From Burkholderia sp. NRF60-BP8 (lineage in GTDB: Bacteria; Pseudomonadota; Gammaproteobacteria; Burkholderiales; Burkholderiaceae): 64,000 bases of DNA. The stretch lies in assembly GCF_001522585.2 (NCBI RefSeq), contig NZ_CP013372.1, positions 620,001-684,000 on the forward strand, given 5' to 3'. The notes under the pieces are model-generated. The model saw nothing but the letters and a program-made list of their open reading frames with translations, did no database searches and was not told the origin of the DNA. Each line of letters opens with the position of its first letter. The stretch's first letter is position 1. The position numbers were made by a program, and so were the translations under genes. Positions 26,236 through 38,146 of this stretch are shown here, piece by piece.

Positions 26236-27546
26236 ATGCAAGCGGATCTGGAAACCCGCGTCGCGCGGAAACTGATGTGGCGCATCATTCCGTTCGTGAT
26301 GCTGCTTTACTTCGTCAGCTTTCTCGATCGCGTCAACGTCGGCTTTGCCGCGATGACGATGAACAAGGCGATCGGCCTGTCGCCGACCGCGTTCGGGTTC
26401 GGCGGCGGCCTGTTCTTCATCGGCTACTTCCTGTTCGAAGTGCCGTCCAACCTGATACTGCACCGCGTCGGCGCGCGCATCTGGATCGCGCGCGTGATGA
26501 TTACGTGGGGGATCGTGTCGGCCGTATCCGCGTTCGCGGCCGGGCCGACCAGCTTCTACGTGTTGCGCTTCCTGCTCGGCATGGCCGAAGCGGGTTTCTT
26601 CCCCGGCATCATCCTGTACCTGAGCTTGTGGTTTCCCGTGAAGCAGCGCGCGGTGGCCGCCGCGTGGTTCATGGCGGCTGCGCCGATCTCGACCGCGATC
26701 GGCTCGCCGCTGTCGGGCGCGATCATGCAGATGCCGCCGATGTTCGACTTGGCCGACTGGCAGATGCTGTACATCGTCGAAGCGCTGCCGGCGGTCGCGC
26801 TCGGCTTCGTCGTGCTGAAGTGCCTGACCGAGGCGCCGTCGCAGGCCGCGTGGCTGCGGGCCGACGAGCGCGACTGGCTGATCGCGAAGCTGAAAGCGGA
26901 AGCGGACGCGCGCCACACGCACGCCGGGCATACGGCCGGCGCGTGGCAGGCGCTGCGCGACCCGCGCGTGCTGGCGCTCGCGCTGATCTACTTCGGCACG
27001 TCGGCGGGGCTGTACACGCTGGGCCTGTGGGCGCCGCTGATGGTCGAGCAGTTCGGCTTCACCGCATTGCAGACGGGCTTGCTGACCGGCATTCCGAGCA
27101 TCGCCGCCGTGGTCGCGATGATCGCGTGGGCGCGGCATTCGGATCGCACCGGCGAGCGCACGTGGCATGTCGTGATTCCGTGCGTGCTCGCGTGCATCGG
27201 CTTCGTGTTCGCTGGGCAGGCGAGCACCGCGCTGCTGACCGTGCTCGCGCTGGTCGTCGTCAACATCGGCATCAGCGCCGCGAAGGCGCCGCTGTGGGCG
27301 ATGCCGAGCGCGTTCCTGTCGGGGGCCGGCGCGGCGGCGGGCATCGCGATGATCAACTCGATCGGCAATCTCGGCGGGTTCGTCGGGCCGTTCGCGATCG
27401 GCTGGCTGAAGCACGCGACGGGCGGGTATGCGGCCGGGCTCTACGTGGTGGCCGGCACGCTCGCGGTGTCGGCGATCGTCACGCTGATGCTGAGCCGCAA
27501 GGGCGCGCGGGAAGCGGCGGTGCCGGGCGTGCGGCATCACTCGTAA
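26236..27546 (+). CDS. MFS transporter, anion:cation symporter family (tartrate/phthalate-like)
   Basis: 436 residues, twelve helices. The hallmark of the ACS family is present: FLDRVNVGFAAMTMNKAIGLS after TM1, FLFEVPSNLILHRVGAR before TM3, and LRFLLGMAEAGFFPGIILYLSLWFP in TM4. ACS members import organic anions such as tartrate, phthalate, galactarate or hydroxyphenylacetate with protons. It follows the dehydrogenase gene by 133 bases and has a strong AAGGAGGAG site. TtuB-like tartrate import fits the neighbours; the substrate is inferred. Confidence 0.9.
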   Translation: MQADLETRVARKLMWRIIPFVMLLYFVSFLDRVNVGFAAMTMNKAIGLSPTAFGFGGGLFFIGYFLFEVPSNLILHRVGARIWIARVMITWGIVSAVSAFAAGPTSFYVLRFLLGMAEAGFFPGIILYLSLWFPVKQRAVAAAWFMAAAPISTAIGSPLSGAIMQMPPMFDLADWQMLYIVEALPAVALGFVVLKCLTEAPSQAAWLRADERDWLIAKLKAEADARHTHAGHTAGAWQALRDPRVLALALIYFGTSAGLYTLGLWAPLMVEQFGFTALQTGLLTGIPSIAAVVAMIAWARHSDRTGERTWHVVIPCVLACIGFVFAGQASTALLTVLALVVVNIGISAAKAPLWAMPSAFLSGAGAAAGIAMINSIGNLGGFVGPFAIGWLKHATGGYAAGLYVVAGTLAVSAIVTLMLSRKGAREAAVPGVRHHS

Positions 27547-27700
27547 GCGTGGCAATGTGCGCGGCTGCAGGGCAGCCGGACGGGGGCGTGGCGTACCTGT
27601 CCGGCTTCGTGCGCGGCGGCGCGCGATCGGCCGGGCGCGAGCGTCGGCGTCAGCGCAGGTTCACGCACGGCCCGGACGGCGCGTGCCGGCGCAGCCGCGA

Positions 27701-27728
27701 CGAGGCTGCTACGAGGCTGCTACGAGGC
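27701..27728. repeat. 11-base tandem repeat
   Basis: CGAGGCTGCTA occurs twice in tandem with a partial third copy. The repeat forms the end of the small kinase gene: its CTA supplies the TAG stop (minus strand) at 27720-27722. Confidence 0.6.
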
Positions 27729-28217
27729 CGTCGCCGCGACCTGCCGCGCGATACGTGCCGCACACGCGTCGGGCGTCGCATCGGAAGTATCCACCACCAT
27801 CTCGCTGAATGGCCGCGCCGCATACCCTTCCCGATACATTTCCGCGATCCGGCGGCGCTCCCATTCCGTCAACGCGCGCGCGCCGCGATTCGACGCCGCG
27901 ACCGCTTCCGGCGGCGCGAGCGTGACGACGAACAATCGCGCATCGCGCGCATCGCAGGCCGCGCGCAGCCGTTCGAACTCCGCGTCGCCGATCGGATAGG
28001 CGATGACCAGATGGCGTTCTCGTGCGTTCGCGATCTGCGTGACGAGGCGTTCGAGCGCGATCGCCCATTGCACGTCGAACGGCGCATCTTCTGGCGCATC
28101 GTGATCGTCGCCGTCGATGAAGCGCGCGTCGGGCAACACGCGTGCGAGCGCGAGGCCGATCGTCGTCTTGCCGCTGTTGATCGGGCCGTTCAGGTGGATG
28201 ACGGTAAGGGTGGTCAT
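27720..28217 (-). CDS. P-loop small-molecule kinase (shikimate/gluconate/APS-kinase-like)
   Basis: 165 residues. Walker A NGPINSGKTTIGLALA lies at about 10-25, followed by FIDGDDHD, a pattern like the substrate region of chloramphenicol phosphotransferase- or shikimate-kinase-like enzymes. LVIAYPIGD is the Walker B-like strand, and an Arg-rich lid (ALTEWERRRIAEMYREGY) follows. Substrate unknown. It lies between the MFS gene (convergent) and argG (same strand, 217 bases upstream). Start 28217 is the only sensible one. Confidence 0.75.
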   Translation of the reverse strand: MTTLTVIHLNGPINSGKTTIGLALARVLPDARFIDGDDHDAPEDAPFDVQWAIALERLVTQIANARERHLVIAYPIGDAEFERLRAACDARDARLFVVTLAPPEAVAASNRGARALTEWERRRIAEMYREGYAARPFSEMVVDTSDATPDACAARIARQVAATAS

Positions 28218-28389
28218 GAGTCGACGCAGGAATCGGACGACTCGCAGCTTGCCATGACCGGCACGGCGATGCAGTGCCGTCGACGCGTCACGCGGCGGGA
28301 TGCGAATGCGGAAGGAAGCGGAAAGGCGGGGGACAGGGGAAGCGGCAGGCTGCGTGCGTAATGAGGCGCCACACGTGCAGCCTGCCCGA

Positions 28390-28418
28390 CCGTGCCGCAT
28401 GCAGGCGATGCGGCACGG
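28390..28418 (-). terminator. GC-rich hairpin downstream of argG
   Basis: CCGTGCCGCAT and ATGCGGCACGG, perfect 11-base arms with a 7-base loop, 17 bases past the argG stop. No U-tract follows, so it may be an mRNA-stabilising hairpin or a weak terminator. Confidence 0.5.
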
Positions 28419-28434
28419 CGTCGAACGACGCGAC

Positions 28435-31254
<2,820 letters not shown>

Positions 31255-31360
31255 CTAGCCGAACGCGCGCGGGCTGTCCACGGCGCGGCCGCAGGGCGGG
31301 GCGGCAGGCGGCCGCATCGGATCACGCGGCGGGGCGGATCAACGCGCATCGAGGCGCACC

Positions 31361-31396
31361 AAGGCGAATCAAGGCGAATCAAGGCGAATCAAGGCG
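31361..31396. repeat. 10-base tandem repeat upstream of the diguanylate cyclase stop
   Basis: AAGGCGAATC is present three times in tandem with a fourth partial copy AAGGCG, and looser copies before it. It lies in the 241-base gap between the FUSC gene start and the diguanylate cyclase stop, both leftward genes, so it sits in the FUSC leader or promoter region. Copy number may vary between strains. Confidence 0.7.
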
Positions 31397-31416
31397 CAAA
31401 GACGCCTCGCGGCGAG

Positions 31417-32949
31417 TCACGCGTCGGCCGCGCTCGACTGCGCGTCCAGCACGCGGTTGCGGCCGCCGGACTTCGCGCGGTACAGCGCTTCGTCGGCGCG
31501 CCGCAGCAGCGTCGCGGCGTTCATCCGGCCGTCGGCGGCGGTGGCCGTGCCGATGCTGGCCGTGACGCGCCCGTACGGACTTTTCACGTGTTCGATGTCG
31601 AGCCCCGCGATCGCGCGCCGGATGCCTTCGGCGACGGTCGCCGCGCCCGGCGCGTCGGTGTCGGGCAGCGTGACGACGAATTCCTCGCCGCCGTAGCGCG
31701 CGACGTGATCGCCGTCGCGGCGCAGGCAGCGCGACAGCGACTGCGCGACTTGGCGCAGCACGTCGTCGCCGGCCGGGTGGCCGTAGTAGTCGTTGAACGC
31801 CTTGAAGTGGTCGACGTCGACGAACAGCACGGACAACGGGCGGCCGCTGCGCGACGCGCGCTGCGCCTCCTTCGCGAGCACCGTGTCGAAGGTGCCGCGG
31901 TTGTCGAGGCCCGTCAGCGAATCGGTGTGCGCGAGCCGGTACAGCTTCGATTCGGCCTCCTGCCGGCGCTTCAGCTCGCGCGACAGCGCGAGCGAGCCCC
32001 ACGCGATGAACGCCGTGAACAGGCCCATCAGCACGACGGTCCAGACCGCGCGGTGGTGCCACGACGCGTAGATGTCGATCTCGGCGGGCGCGACGTCGAC
32101 GATCAGCGGCAGCCCGGCGAGATGCTTGTAAACATAGATGCGCCGCACGCCGTCGATGGCGCCGACGCCGGTCAGCTCGCCGTTGCGGCTGCGCTGCGCG
32201 TCGATGAACAGCGGCGAGTCGTGCAGATCGAGGCCGACCACCCGCGTGTCGTACGGCAGGCGCGACACGAGCGTGCCGTTGTCCTCGACGATCGCCGCGC
32301 TGCCGTGCCGGCCGACCGCGAGGCCGTCGAGCAGCGCGCGGAAGTAGTCGATGCTGAGCGTGCCGACGACGATGCCGCCGAACCTGCCGTCGGGCCCGGT
32401 GATCCGGCGGCTCAGCGCGATCGTCAGCGCGCCGCCGCGCAGCCGCGACGCGTACGGCCGGCTGATGTAGAGGCCGGCGACGAGCCGGTCGCGATGCACG
32501 GTGAAATAGTCGCGGTCGGCGAAATTGCCTTGCCGGGCGGGCGATGCGCTGGAATCGATCGCGATATTGCCGTGCGCATCCATCACGAAAATCGAGCCGA
32601 GATAGGCGCCGGTCGCCGCGCGGTCGAACAGCAGCCGGTGGCGTTGGCGCGGCGGCAATGTCATCAATTCCGGATCGGCCACGCCGTCGACGACGTTTTG
32701 CAGCGACAAATCGTAGAGTTCGATATTGCGCGCGATATCGCGTTCGATCAGCAGCATCAGGTTGCGCGCATTTTCGACCGCATGGTCATACGCGTCGCGC
32801 CGTGCCTCGATCAACAGCGACGTGGAAAGTCCCCAACTGAACATCAGCAGGACGATGCCCGCCACGAGGACGCCGCGGGGCGACAGAATCCGTGCCACGA
32901 TCGACGCGGTATGGCGGCGCAGCGTGGCGGGCAGCGGGAATGACTTCAT
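31417..32949 (-). CDS. Membrane-bound diguanylate cyclase with dCache-type sensor
   Basis: 510 residues. TM1 at about 28-48; a periplasmic dCache-like region (about 49-298) carries FVMDAHGNIAIDS and the D-RDYFT-like segment NFADRDYFTVHRD; TM2 is at about 300-322. A GGDEF domain follows with LTGLDNRGTFD, catalytic GGEEF at 420-424 and an intact inhibitory RxxD site (RDGD at 411-414), five residues upstream of it. It makes cyclic di-GMP from two GTP and should be subject to product inhibition. The periplasmic domain implies control by a small ligand, possibly an amino acid; a LysP-type permease lies divergently 585 bases away. Confidence 0.93.
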   Translation of the reverse strand: MKSFPLPATLRRHTASIVARILSPRGVLVAGIVLLMFSWGLSTSLLIEARRDAYDHAVENARNLMLLIERDIARNIELYDLSLQNVVDGVADPELMTLPPRQRHRLLFDRAATGAYLGSIFVMDAHGNIAIDSSASPARQGNFADRDYFTVHRDRLVAGLYISRPYASRLRGGALTIALSRRITGPDGRFGGIVVGTLSIDYFRALLDGLAVGRHGSAAIVEDNGTLVSRLPYDTRVVGLDLHDSPLFIDAQRSRNGELTGVGAIDGVRRIYVYKHLAGLPLIVDVAPAEIDIYASWHHRAVWTVVLMGLFTAFIAWGSLALSRELKRRQEAESKLYRLAHTDSLTGLDNRGTFDTVLAKEAQRASRSGRPLSVLFVDVDHFKAFNDYYGHPAGDDVLRQVAQSLSRCLRRDGDHVARYGGEEFVVTLPDTDAPGAATVAEGIRRAIAGLDIEHVKSPYGRVTASIGTATAADGRMNAATLLRRADEALYRAKSGGRNRVLDAQSSAADA

Positions 32950-33534
32950 CCTCGGGGGTGGCGGGCGGCGGGTACGCGCGTGGTTGGCGGTTCCGTGCGC
33001 TGATTATTTCGAATTAATCGTCATTATCCCGCGAATTCCCGAATTTCGTGTGCACATGCAAAACATGCATGCGGAGACGACGATTCGAAACGGTTACGCA
33101 TCATTACCGCATGGCGCGCGGGCGATTTGATTTGAATCAATGACCAGTGTCCGTCTTTTCATCTGATTAATGGGGCGTCGAGCGGTCGATTTTGCGTATT
33201 GATGCGATATTTGGCGGATCGGGACAGGATTGGGCGCCGACCGGAGAAATGAAAATCGAATGACCCGGACGTAATCGTGGTTTGGGCGACGGCATGCGGC
33301 AGTCGCGGCGGCCGAAGCGGCCAACCCGTTGATTCCGCGAAATCGCCGGCGTGGCGGCGGGCGGGCGACCTTGGCTGTCCGCCTGTCGAATCAGGTAGAA
33401 TCCGCGCTTCGCCGCAGGCGCCCGCCGCGCAACGCGTATCGGGGCCGCATCGAATGCATCGCAGGACGCGCACCGCGCTCCGGTTCCGCATGCGCCGGCC
33501 ACGGATGCCGGCCCGCTCAACGTTCGTTTCGTTT
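32950..33534. other. Divergent intergenic region, 585 bases
   Basis: It lies between the diguanylate cyclase and the permease. The left part (33000-33290) is notably AT-rich for this genome (for example GATTATTTCGAATTAATCG, and ATTTTGCGTATTGATGCG), which suggests one or more promoters. A possible -35/-10 pair for the permease (TTGGCT at 33371, TAGAAT at 33396) has a long 19-base spacer. No gene or structured RNA was recognised. Confidence 0.4.
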
Positions 33535-35070
33535 ATGTCCGCCATTCCGAATTCCGACCCATCCGGTTCGTCCGCGAACCGACCCAAGCTTCATCGCGCG
33601 CTGAAGGCGCGCCACCTGACGATGATCGCCATCGGCGGCTCGATCGGCACGGGCCTGTTCGTCGCGTCCGGCGCGTCGATCTCGCAGGCCGGCCCCGGCG
33701 GCGCGATGGTCGCGTACATGCTGATCGGCCTGATGGTCTACTTCCTGATGACGAGCCTCGGCGAGATGGCCGCGTTCATGCCGGTGTCGGGCTCGTTCGC
33801 GACCTACGGCGCGAAATACGTGGACGAAGGCTTCGGCTTCGCGCTCGGCTGGAACTACTGGTACAACTGGGCGGTGACGATCGCGGTGGAGCTCGTCGCC
33901 GCGCAGCTCGTGATGCACTACTGGTTTCCGGACGTGCCGGGCGTGTGGTGGAGCGCGGCGTTCCTTGCCGTGATGTTCCTGCTCAATGCGCTCACCGTGC
34001 GCGGTTTCGGCGAAGCCGAGTACTGGTTCGCGCTGATCAAGGTCGTCACCGTGGTCGCGTTCATCGGCGTCGGCCTGCTGATGATCTTCGGCATTCTGAA
34101 GGGCGCGCCGGCCAACGGCTGGGGCAACCTGACGATCGGCGACGCGCCGTTCGCGGGCGGCCTGCCGGCGCTGATGGGCGTCGCGATGATCGCGGGCTTC
34201 TCGTTCCAGGGCACCGAACTGATCGGCGTCGCGGCCGGCGAATCGGAGAACCCGCGCACGACGATTCCGCGCGCGGTGCGCCAGGTGTTCTGGCGGATCC
34301 TGCTGTTCTACGTGTTCGCGATCTTCGTGATCGGCGTGCTGATTCCGTATACCGACCCGAACCTGCTGAAGACGGACGTGACCGACATCGGCGTGAGCCC
34401 GTTCACGCTGGTGTTCCGCCACGCGGGCCTCGCGTTCGCGGCCGGCGTGATGAACGCGGTGATCCTGACGGCCGTGCTGTCGGCCGGCAACTCGGGCATG
34501 TATGCGTCGACGCGGATGCTCTACAACCTCGCCACCGAAGGCCGCGCGCCGAAGGTGTTCGCGAAGCTGTCGCCGGGCGGCGTGCCGCGCAACGCGCTGT
34601 ACGCAACCACCGCCGTCGGCGCGCTGTGCTTCTTCACGTCGCTGTACGGCGACAAGACCGTCTACCTGTGGCTGCTGAACACGTCGGGGATGACGGGCTT
34701 CATCGCGTGGCTCGGCATCGCGGTCAGCCACTACCGGTTCCGCAAGGGCTACGTGAAGCAGGGTTATGCGCTCGACCAGTTGCCGTACCAGTCGAAGTGG
34801 TTTCCGTTCGGTCCGCTGTTCGCGTTCGTGCTGTGCCTCGTGATCGCGCTCGGCCAGGACTATCAGGCGTTCCTCGCGAATCGGATCGACTGGGCCGGCG
34901 TGGCCGCGACCTACGTCGGCATTCCGCTGTTCGTCGTCGTGTGGCTCGGCTACCGGTTCCTGAAGAAGAGCCGGTTCGTGCGCTACGAGGACATGGAGAT
35001 CGCGCCGTGGGTCGCCGCGAATCGCGGCGCGCAGCGGCAGCCGGTGGCGAACCGCGAAACTGCAAGCTGA
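33535..35070 (+). CDS. lysP: Lysine-specific permease-like amino acid transporter (AAT/APC family)
   Basis: 511 residues, twelve helices. The N-terminus LKARHLTMIAIGGSIGTGLFVASG is the amino-acid-binding signature of the AAT family. The long YPP-like region FATYGAKYVDEGFGFALGWNYWYNW and the GNSGMYASTRMLYNLATEGRAPKVF segment match LysP. It imports basic amino acids, probably lysine, with protons. ATG 33535 is used; longer frame upstream is arginine-rich. A strong terminator follows at 35106. The lysP symbol is by resemblance. Confidence 0.88.
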   Translation: MSAIPNSDPSGSSANRPKLHRALKARHLTMIAIGGSIGTGLFVASGASISQAGPGGAMVAYMLIGLMVYFLMTSLGEMAAFMPVSGSFATYGAKYVDEGFGFALGWNYWYNWAVTIAVELVAAQLVMHYWFPDVPGVWWSAAFLAVMFLLNALTVRGFGEAEYWFALIKVVTVVAFIGVGLLMIFGILKGAPANGWGNLTIGDAPFAGGLPALMGVAMIAGFSFQGTELIGVAAGESENPRTTIPRAVRQVFWRILLFYVFAIFVIGVLIPYTDPNLLKTDVTDIGVSPFTLVFRHAGLAFAAGVMNAVILTAVLSAGNSGMYASTRMLYNLATEGRAPKVFAKLSPGGVPRNALYATTAVGALCFFTSLYGDKTVYLWLLNTSGMTGFIAWLGIAVSHYRFRKGYVKQGYALDQLPYQSKWFPFGPLFAFVLCLVIALGQDYQAFLANRIDWAGVAATYVGIPLFVVVWLGYRFLKKSRFVRYEDMEIAPWVAANRGAQRQPVANRETAS

Positions 35071-35105
35071 CGCCGGCGCGGCAGCGGCCGTGCGACGGAC
35101 GACGA

Positions 35106-35137
35106 AACGGGAAGCCATGCGCTTCCCGTTTTTTTTT
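35106..35137 (+). terminator. Rho-independent terminator after the permease gene
   Basis: AACGGGAAGC-CATGC-GCTTCCCGTT, perfect 10-base arms, running into a T-tract. The stem sequence recurs at 35618. Confidence 0.92.
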
Positions 35138-35332
35138 GCCCGGCTTTTGCCTGCACGGGGTCAAAGCCGGTTATATTGCCCGACCCTACCGGGCCACGGC
35201 CCGGCCGGCGCGACAGGCGCGGCGCGGATCGGCATCCGGCGCGCGCGGCGCGGCGGCCGGCGGGCGGCCCGGCGTTTTTATCGCTCCGTCCGGGCCGGCA
35301 CGGCCCGCGGAGCGCGCAACCCAGAGGAACTC

Positions 35333-35578
35333 ATGAGTGCATCACCCGCCGAGCGGAAGGCCGAACCCGTTTCCATCGTGCGAATCGAAGCCGCGATCAA
35401 CGCGTGGCGCGAAGTGTACCCGCCGGCGCCGGACGGCGAGGACGGCTACGCGCTCGACGCCGGCAGCAACTGCCTGGCCGAGCTGTACGGCACGATGATC
35501 TGCTATCGATTGCCCGACGTGCCGCTCGACTCGCTGAGCCACGAGCAGCGCGACGCGCTGTACGCGACCGAGGTGTGA
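35333..35578 (+). CDS. DUF3717 small protein
   Basis: 81 residues, no signal or membrane segment. VSIVRIEAAINAWREVYPPAPDG and LAELYGTMICYRLPDVPLDSL match the DUF3717 pattern found in Burkholderiaceae. A single cysteine-containing segment (SNCLAELYG) follows. AGAGGAACTC lies before the ATG. Terminators lie both before (35106) and after (35618), so it is its own transcription unit. Function unknown. Confidence 0.78.
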   Translation: MSASPAERKAEPVSIVRIEAAINAWREVYPPAPDGEDGYALDAGSNCLAELYGTMICYRLPDVPLDSLSHEQRDALYATEV

Positions 35579-35617
35579 TGCGCGGTCGCGCCGCCGCCGC
35601 AAGGCGGCGATGAAACG

Positions 35618-35644
35618 ACGGGAAGCGCGCAGGCTTCCCGTTTT
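35618..35644 (+). terminator. Rho-independent terminator after the DUF3717 gene
   Basis: ACGGGAAGC-GCGCAG-GCTTCCCGT followed by TTT. It has the same nine-base stem as the terminator at 35106. Confidence 0.85.
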
Positions 35645-35744
35645 GCTTTGGGCGGCGAGCGTGGCGATCGGCCCTGCCTGCGGTATCGTGGCGACATCAT
35701 CCGGCCGGGTTGGGCGCCGGATCGCTCGCCGGGAGGCATCGAAC

Positions 35745-36662
35745 ATGGAGTTGAGACACCTCCGCTACTTCGTCGCGGTGGCCGAAGAGCGGAATTTCAC
35801 GCGGGCGGCGGAACGGCTGCATATCGCGCAACCGCCGCTGAGCCGGCAGATCCAGCAGCTCGAGGAAGCGCTCGGCGTGTCGCTGTTCGAGCGCAACGCG
35901 CGGCCGCTGAAGCTGACCGACGCGGGGCGCTTCTTCTATTCGCACGCGGTGCAACTGCTCGCGCAGACCACCGAACTCGAATCGATGACGAAGCGGGTCG
36001 GCAAGATCGAGCGCAGCATGTCGGTCGGGTTCGTCGGCTCGACGCTGTACGGGATGCTGCCGAAAATCATCCGGCGTTATCGCAGCGAATATCCGGCCGT
36101 CGAGCTGAGCCTGCACGAGATGTCGACGATGGACCAGATCAAGGCGCTGAAGGAAGGGCGCATCGACGTCGGGTTCGGGCGCATCCGTCACGAGGATCCG
36201 AGCGTGCGGCGCGTCGTGCTGCGCGAGGAGCGGATGATCGTCGCGCTGCCGGTCGGCCACGTGCTCGACAGCGCGAAGCCCGTGCTGTCGCTGCACGATC
36301 TCGTGAACGACACGCTGATCATCTTTCCGAAGGCGCCGCGCCCGAGCTATGCGGACCAGGTGCTCGCGGCCTTCCACGATCGCGCGCTGCAACCGCGCAG
36401 GATCTACGAGACGCGCGAATTGCAGATCGCGCTCGGCCTCGTCGCGATGGGCGAGGGCGTGTCGGTCGTCCCGCAGAGCGTGTACGGGCTGAAGCGCGAC
36501 GACATCAGCTACAAGCCGCTCGACGATCCGAACCTCGTGTCGCCGATCATCATGAGCACGCGCGCGCTCGACGAATCCGAGGACATCCGCGCGATGCAGG
36601 CGCTGATCTACCGGTTGTACGACGAAGCGCAGATGGAGTATCTGCCGCCGCAGCCCGAATGA
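35745..36662 (+). CDS. LysR-family regulator, CatR/CbnR/BenM-like
   Basis: 305 residues. It begins MELRHLRYFVAVAEERNFTRAAERLHIAQPPLSRQI, the helix-turn-helix typical of the CatM/BenM/CbnR subgroup of regulators of aromatic degradation. Effector-domain segments SVGFVGSTLYGMLPKII and EERMIVALPVGHVL belong to the same group. No catechol or benzoate genes are adjacent; the only close gene is the alpha/beta hydrolase downstream in the same direction. Target unknown. GGGAGG precedes the ATG. Confidence 0.9.
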   Translation: MELRHLRYFVAVAEERNFTRAAERLHIAQPPLSRQIQQLEEALGVSLFERNARPLKLTDAGRFFYSHAVQLLAQTTELESMTKRVGKIERSMSVGFVGSTLYGMLPKIIRRYRSEYPAVELSLHEMSTMDQIKALKEGRIDVGFGRIRHEDPSVRRVVLREERMIVALPVGHVLDSAKPVLSLHDLVNDTLIIFPKAPRPSYADQVLAAFHDRALQPRRIYETRELQIALGLVAMGEGVSVVPQSVYGLKRDDISYKPLDDPNLVSPIIMSTRALDESEDIRAMQALIYRLYDEAQMEYLPPQPE

Positions 36663-36771
36663 GCGCGTGGGTGGCAGGGGCTTGCTTGACGCGGTGCGCG
36701 CCGGCAGGCCACCATGCCCCGATTCGATGCGGCCGCCGACGGGCGGCCGCTTTCATGCAGACGACCGACAC

Positions 36772-37575
36772 ATGGCCGATATCGTGACCGAGGAGACAAC
36801 CGTCGAGACGCCGCAAGGGCGGCTCTTTGCGAAACGCTGGCGGGCGGCTCCGGCTCCGGCGCGGCACACGACTGCGCCGATCGTGCTGCTGCACGATTCG
36901 CTCGGCTGCGTCGACCTGTGGCGCGACTTTCCCGCCCAGCTCGCGCGCGTCACGCAGCGCGACGTGATCGCCTACGACCGCCTCGGTTTCGGCCGTTCGG
37001 ATCGCCATCCGGGCAAGCTCGACTCGGCGTTCGTCCGCGACGAGGCTGACCGTGCGTTCGCCGCGGTACTGGAACGGCTCGGCGTCGATGCGTTCGTCGC
37101 CTTCGGCCACAGCGTCGGCGGCGGGATGGCGGTCGGGTGTGCGGCCGCGTATCCGGCACGTTGCCGCGCGCTCGTGACGGTCGCCGCGCAGGCATTCGTC
37201 GAGGATCGCACGCTGGCCGGCATTCGCGACGCGGGGCGGCAGTTCGACGAGCCGGGGCAACTCGACCGGCTCGCGCGCTATCACGGCGACAAGGCCGAAT
37301 GGGTGCTGCGCGCGTGGGTCGACACGTGGCTGTCGCCGGCGTTTCGCGACTGGACGCTCGACGACGACTTGCAGCGCGTGCAGTGCGCGACGCTCGCGAT
37401 TCACGGCGAAGACGACGAATACGGGTCCGACGTGCATCCGAAGCGGATCGCCGCGCGCGTTGCGGGGCCGTCGTCGTTCCTGTTGCTCGCCCGCTGCGGA
37501 CACATGCCGCACCGCGAGCGAACCGACGACGTGCTGGCCGCCGTCGCGACGTTCCTGCGCGACGCGCCCGCCTGA
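36772..37575 (+). CDS. Alpha/beta hydrolase
   Basis: 267 residues. The oxyanion region is VLLHDSLGCVDLWRDFP; the nucleophile elbow is GHSVGGG (Ser at about residue 111). The acid is probably the Asp in HGEDDEYG (about 215) and the histidine that of CGHMPHRE (about 246), so the triad is complete. The fold includes esterases, C-C hydrolases and haloperoxidase-like enzymes. It follows a LysR gene of the aromatic-degradation subgroup by 109 bases, so a meta-cleavage-type or ester substrate is possible but not shown. Confidence 0.87.
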   Translation: MADIVTEETTVETPQGRLFAKRWRAAPAPARHTTAPIVLLHDSLGCVDLWRDFPAQLARVTQRDVIAYDRLGFGRSDRHPGKLDSAFVRDEADRAFAAVLERLGVDAFVAFGHSVGGGMAVGCAAAYPARCRALVTVAAQAFVEDRTLAGIRDAGRQFDEPGQLDRLARYHGDKAEWVLRAWVDTWLSPAFRDWTLDDDLQRVQCATLAIHGEDDEYGSDVHPKRIAARVAGPSSFLLLARCGHMPHRERTDDVLAAVATFLRDAPA

Positions 37576-37615
37576 GCGCGCTCGCCATCGCCAGCGGGCG
37601 GGCGCCCGCCGGCCG

Positions 37616-37969
37616 TCAGAACGAAAGCTGGATCGCGAGATCGATCGCCAGCAGCGCGATCGAGCAGCCGATGCCGAGGATCACGTTCGGCAAGCGGTGC
37701 TCGAAATCGCGATGATCCTTGCGCATCGCGGCGCCGAGCAGAAAGATCGCCTCGACGACGATCTGCAGTCCGACGAACAGCAGCATCAGCAGATACTCGT
37801 AGCCCATCTGCTTGAACGCGACGAATTGCATCCCGTGATCGCGGATCCACTGGCCGACGCGCAGCAGTTCGTAGACCAACAGCAACGCAGGGAACAGGTA
37901 ACTGATGATGTAGGTCGGCGCGGTGGCGTGCCGTAGTTCGAGGTGGAAGTGCTGATGCGTGGTAGCCAT
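37616..37969 (-). CDS. Inner-membrane protein of unknown function
   Basis: 117 residues with three hydrophobic segments (TYIISYLFPALLLVYELL, YLLMLLFVGLQIVVEAIFLL, NVILGIGCSIALLAIDLAI). The N-terminus is histidine-rich (TTHQHFHLELRH). No family was recognised. A Shine-Dalgarno (GGAGGG) on the minus strand supports 37969. It is the last gene of the leftward run after the PqiB-like gene, with a 177-base gap. Confidence 0.65.
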   Translation of the reverse strand: MATTHQHFHLELRHATAPTYIISYLFPALLLVYELLRVGQWIRDHGMQFVAFKQMGYEYLLMLLFVGLQIVVEAIFLLGAAMRKDHRDFEHRLPNVILGIGCSIALLAIDLAIQLSF

Positions 37970-38146
37970 CACAACCCTCCTTGCAACGCATGATTGCGGT
38001 CGCGACGGCGGCGCGATCGCATGCATACGTCGGGTTTGCCCGATGCACAGTGCGCAGCCGTACCGCATCAGCATACTGCCGCGCGGGAAATTTCGCATGC
38101 GATGCGTGCGCGCGTCGTCGAAAGGTGTGTCCATCGCGCGACGCAT

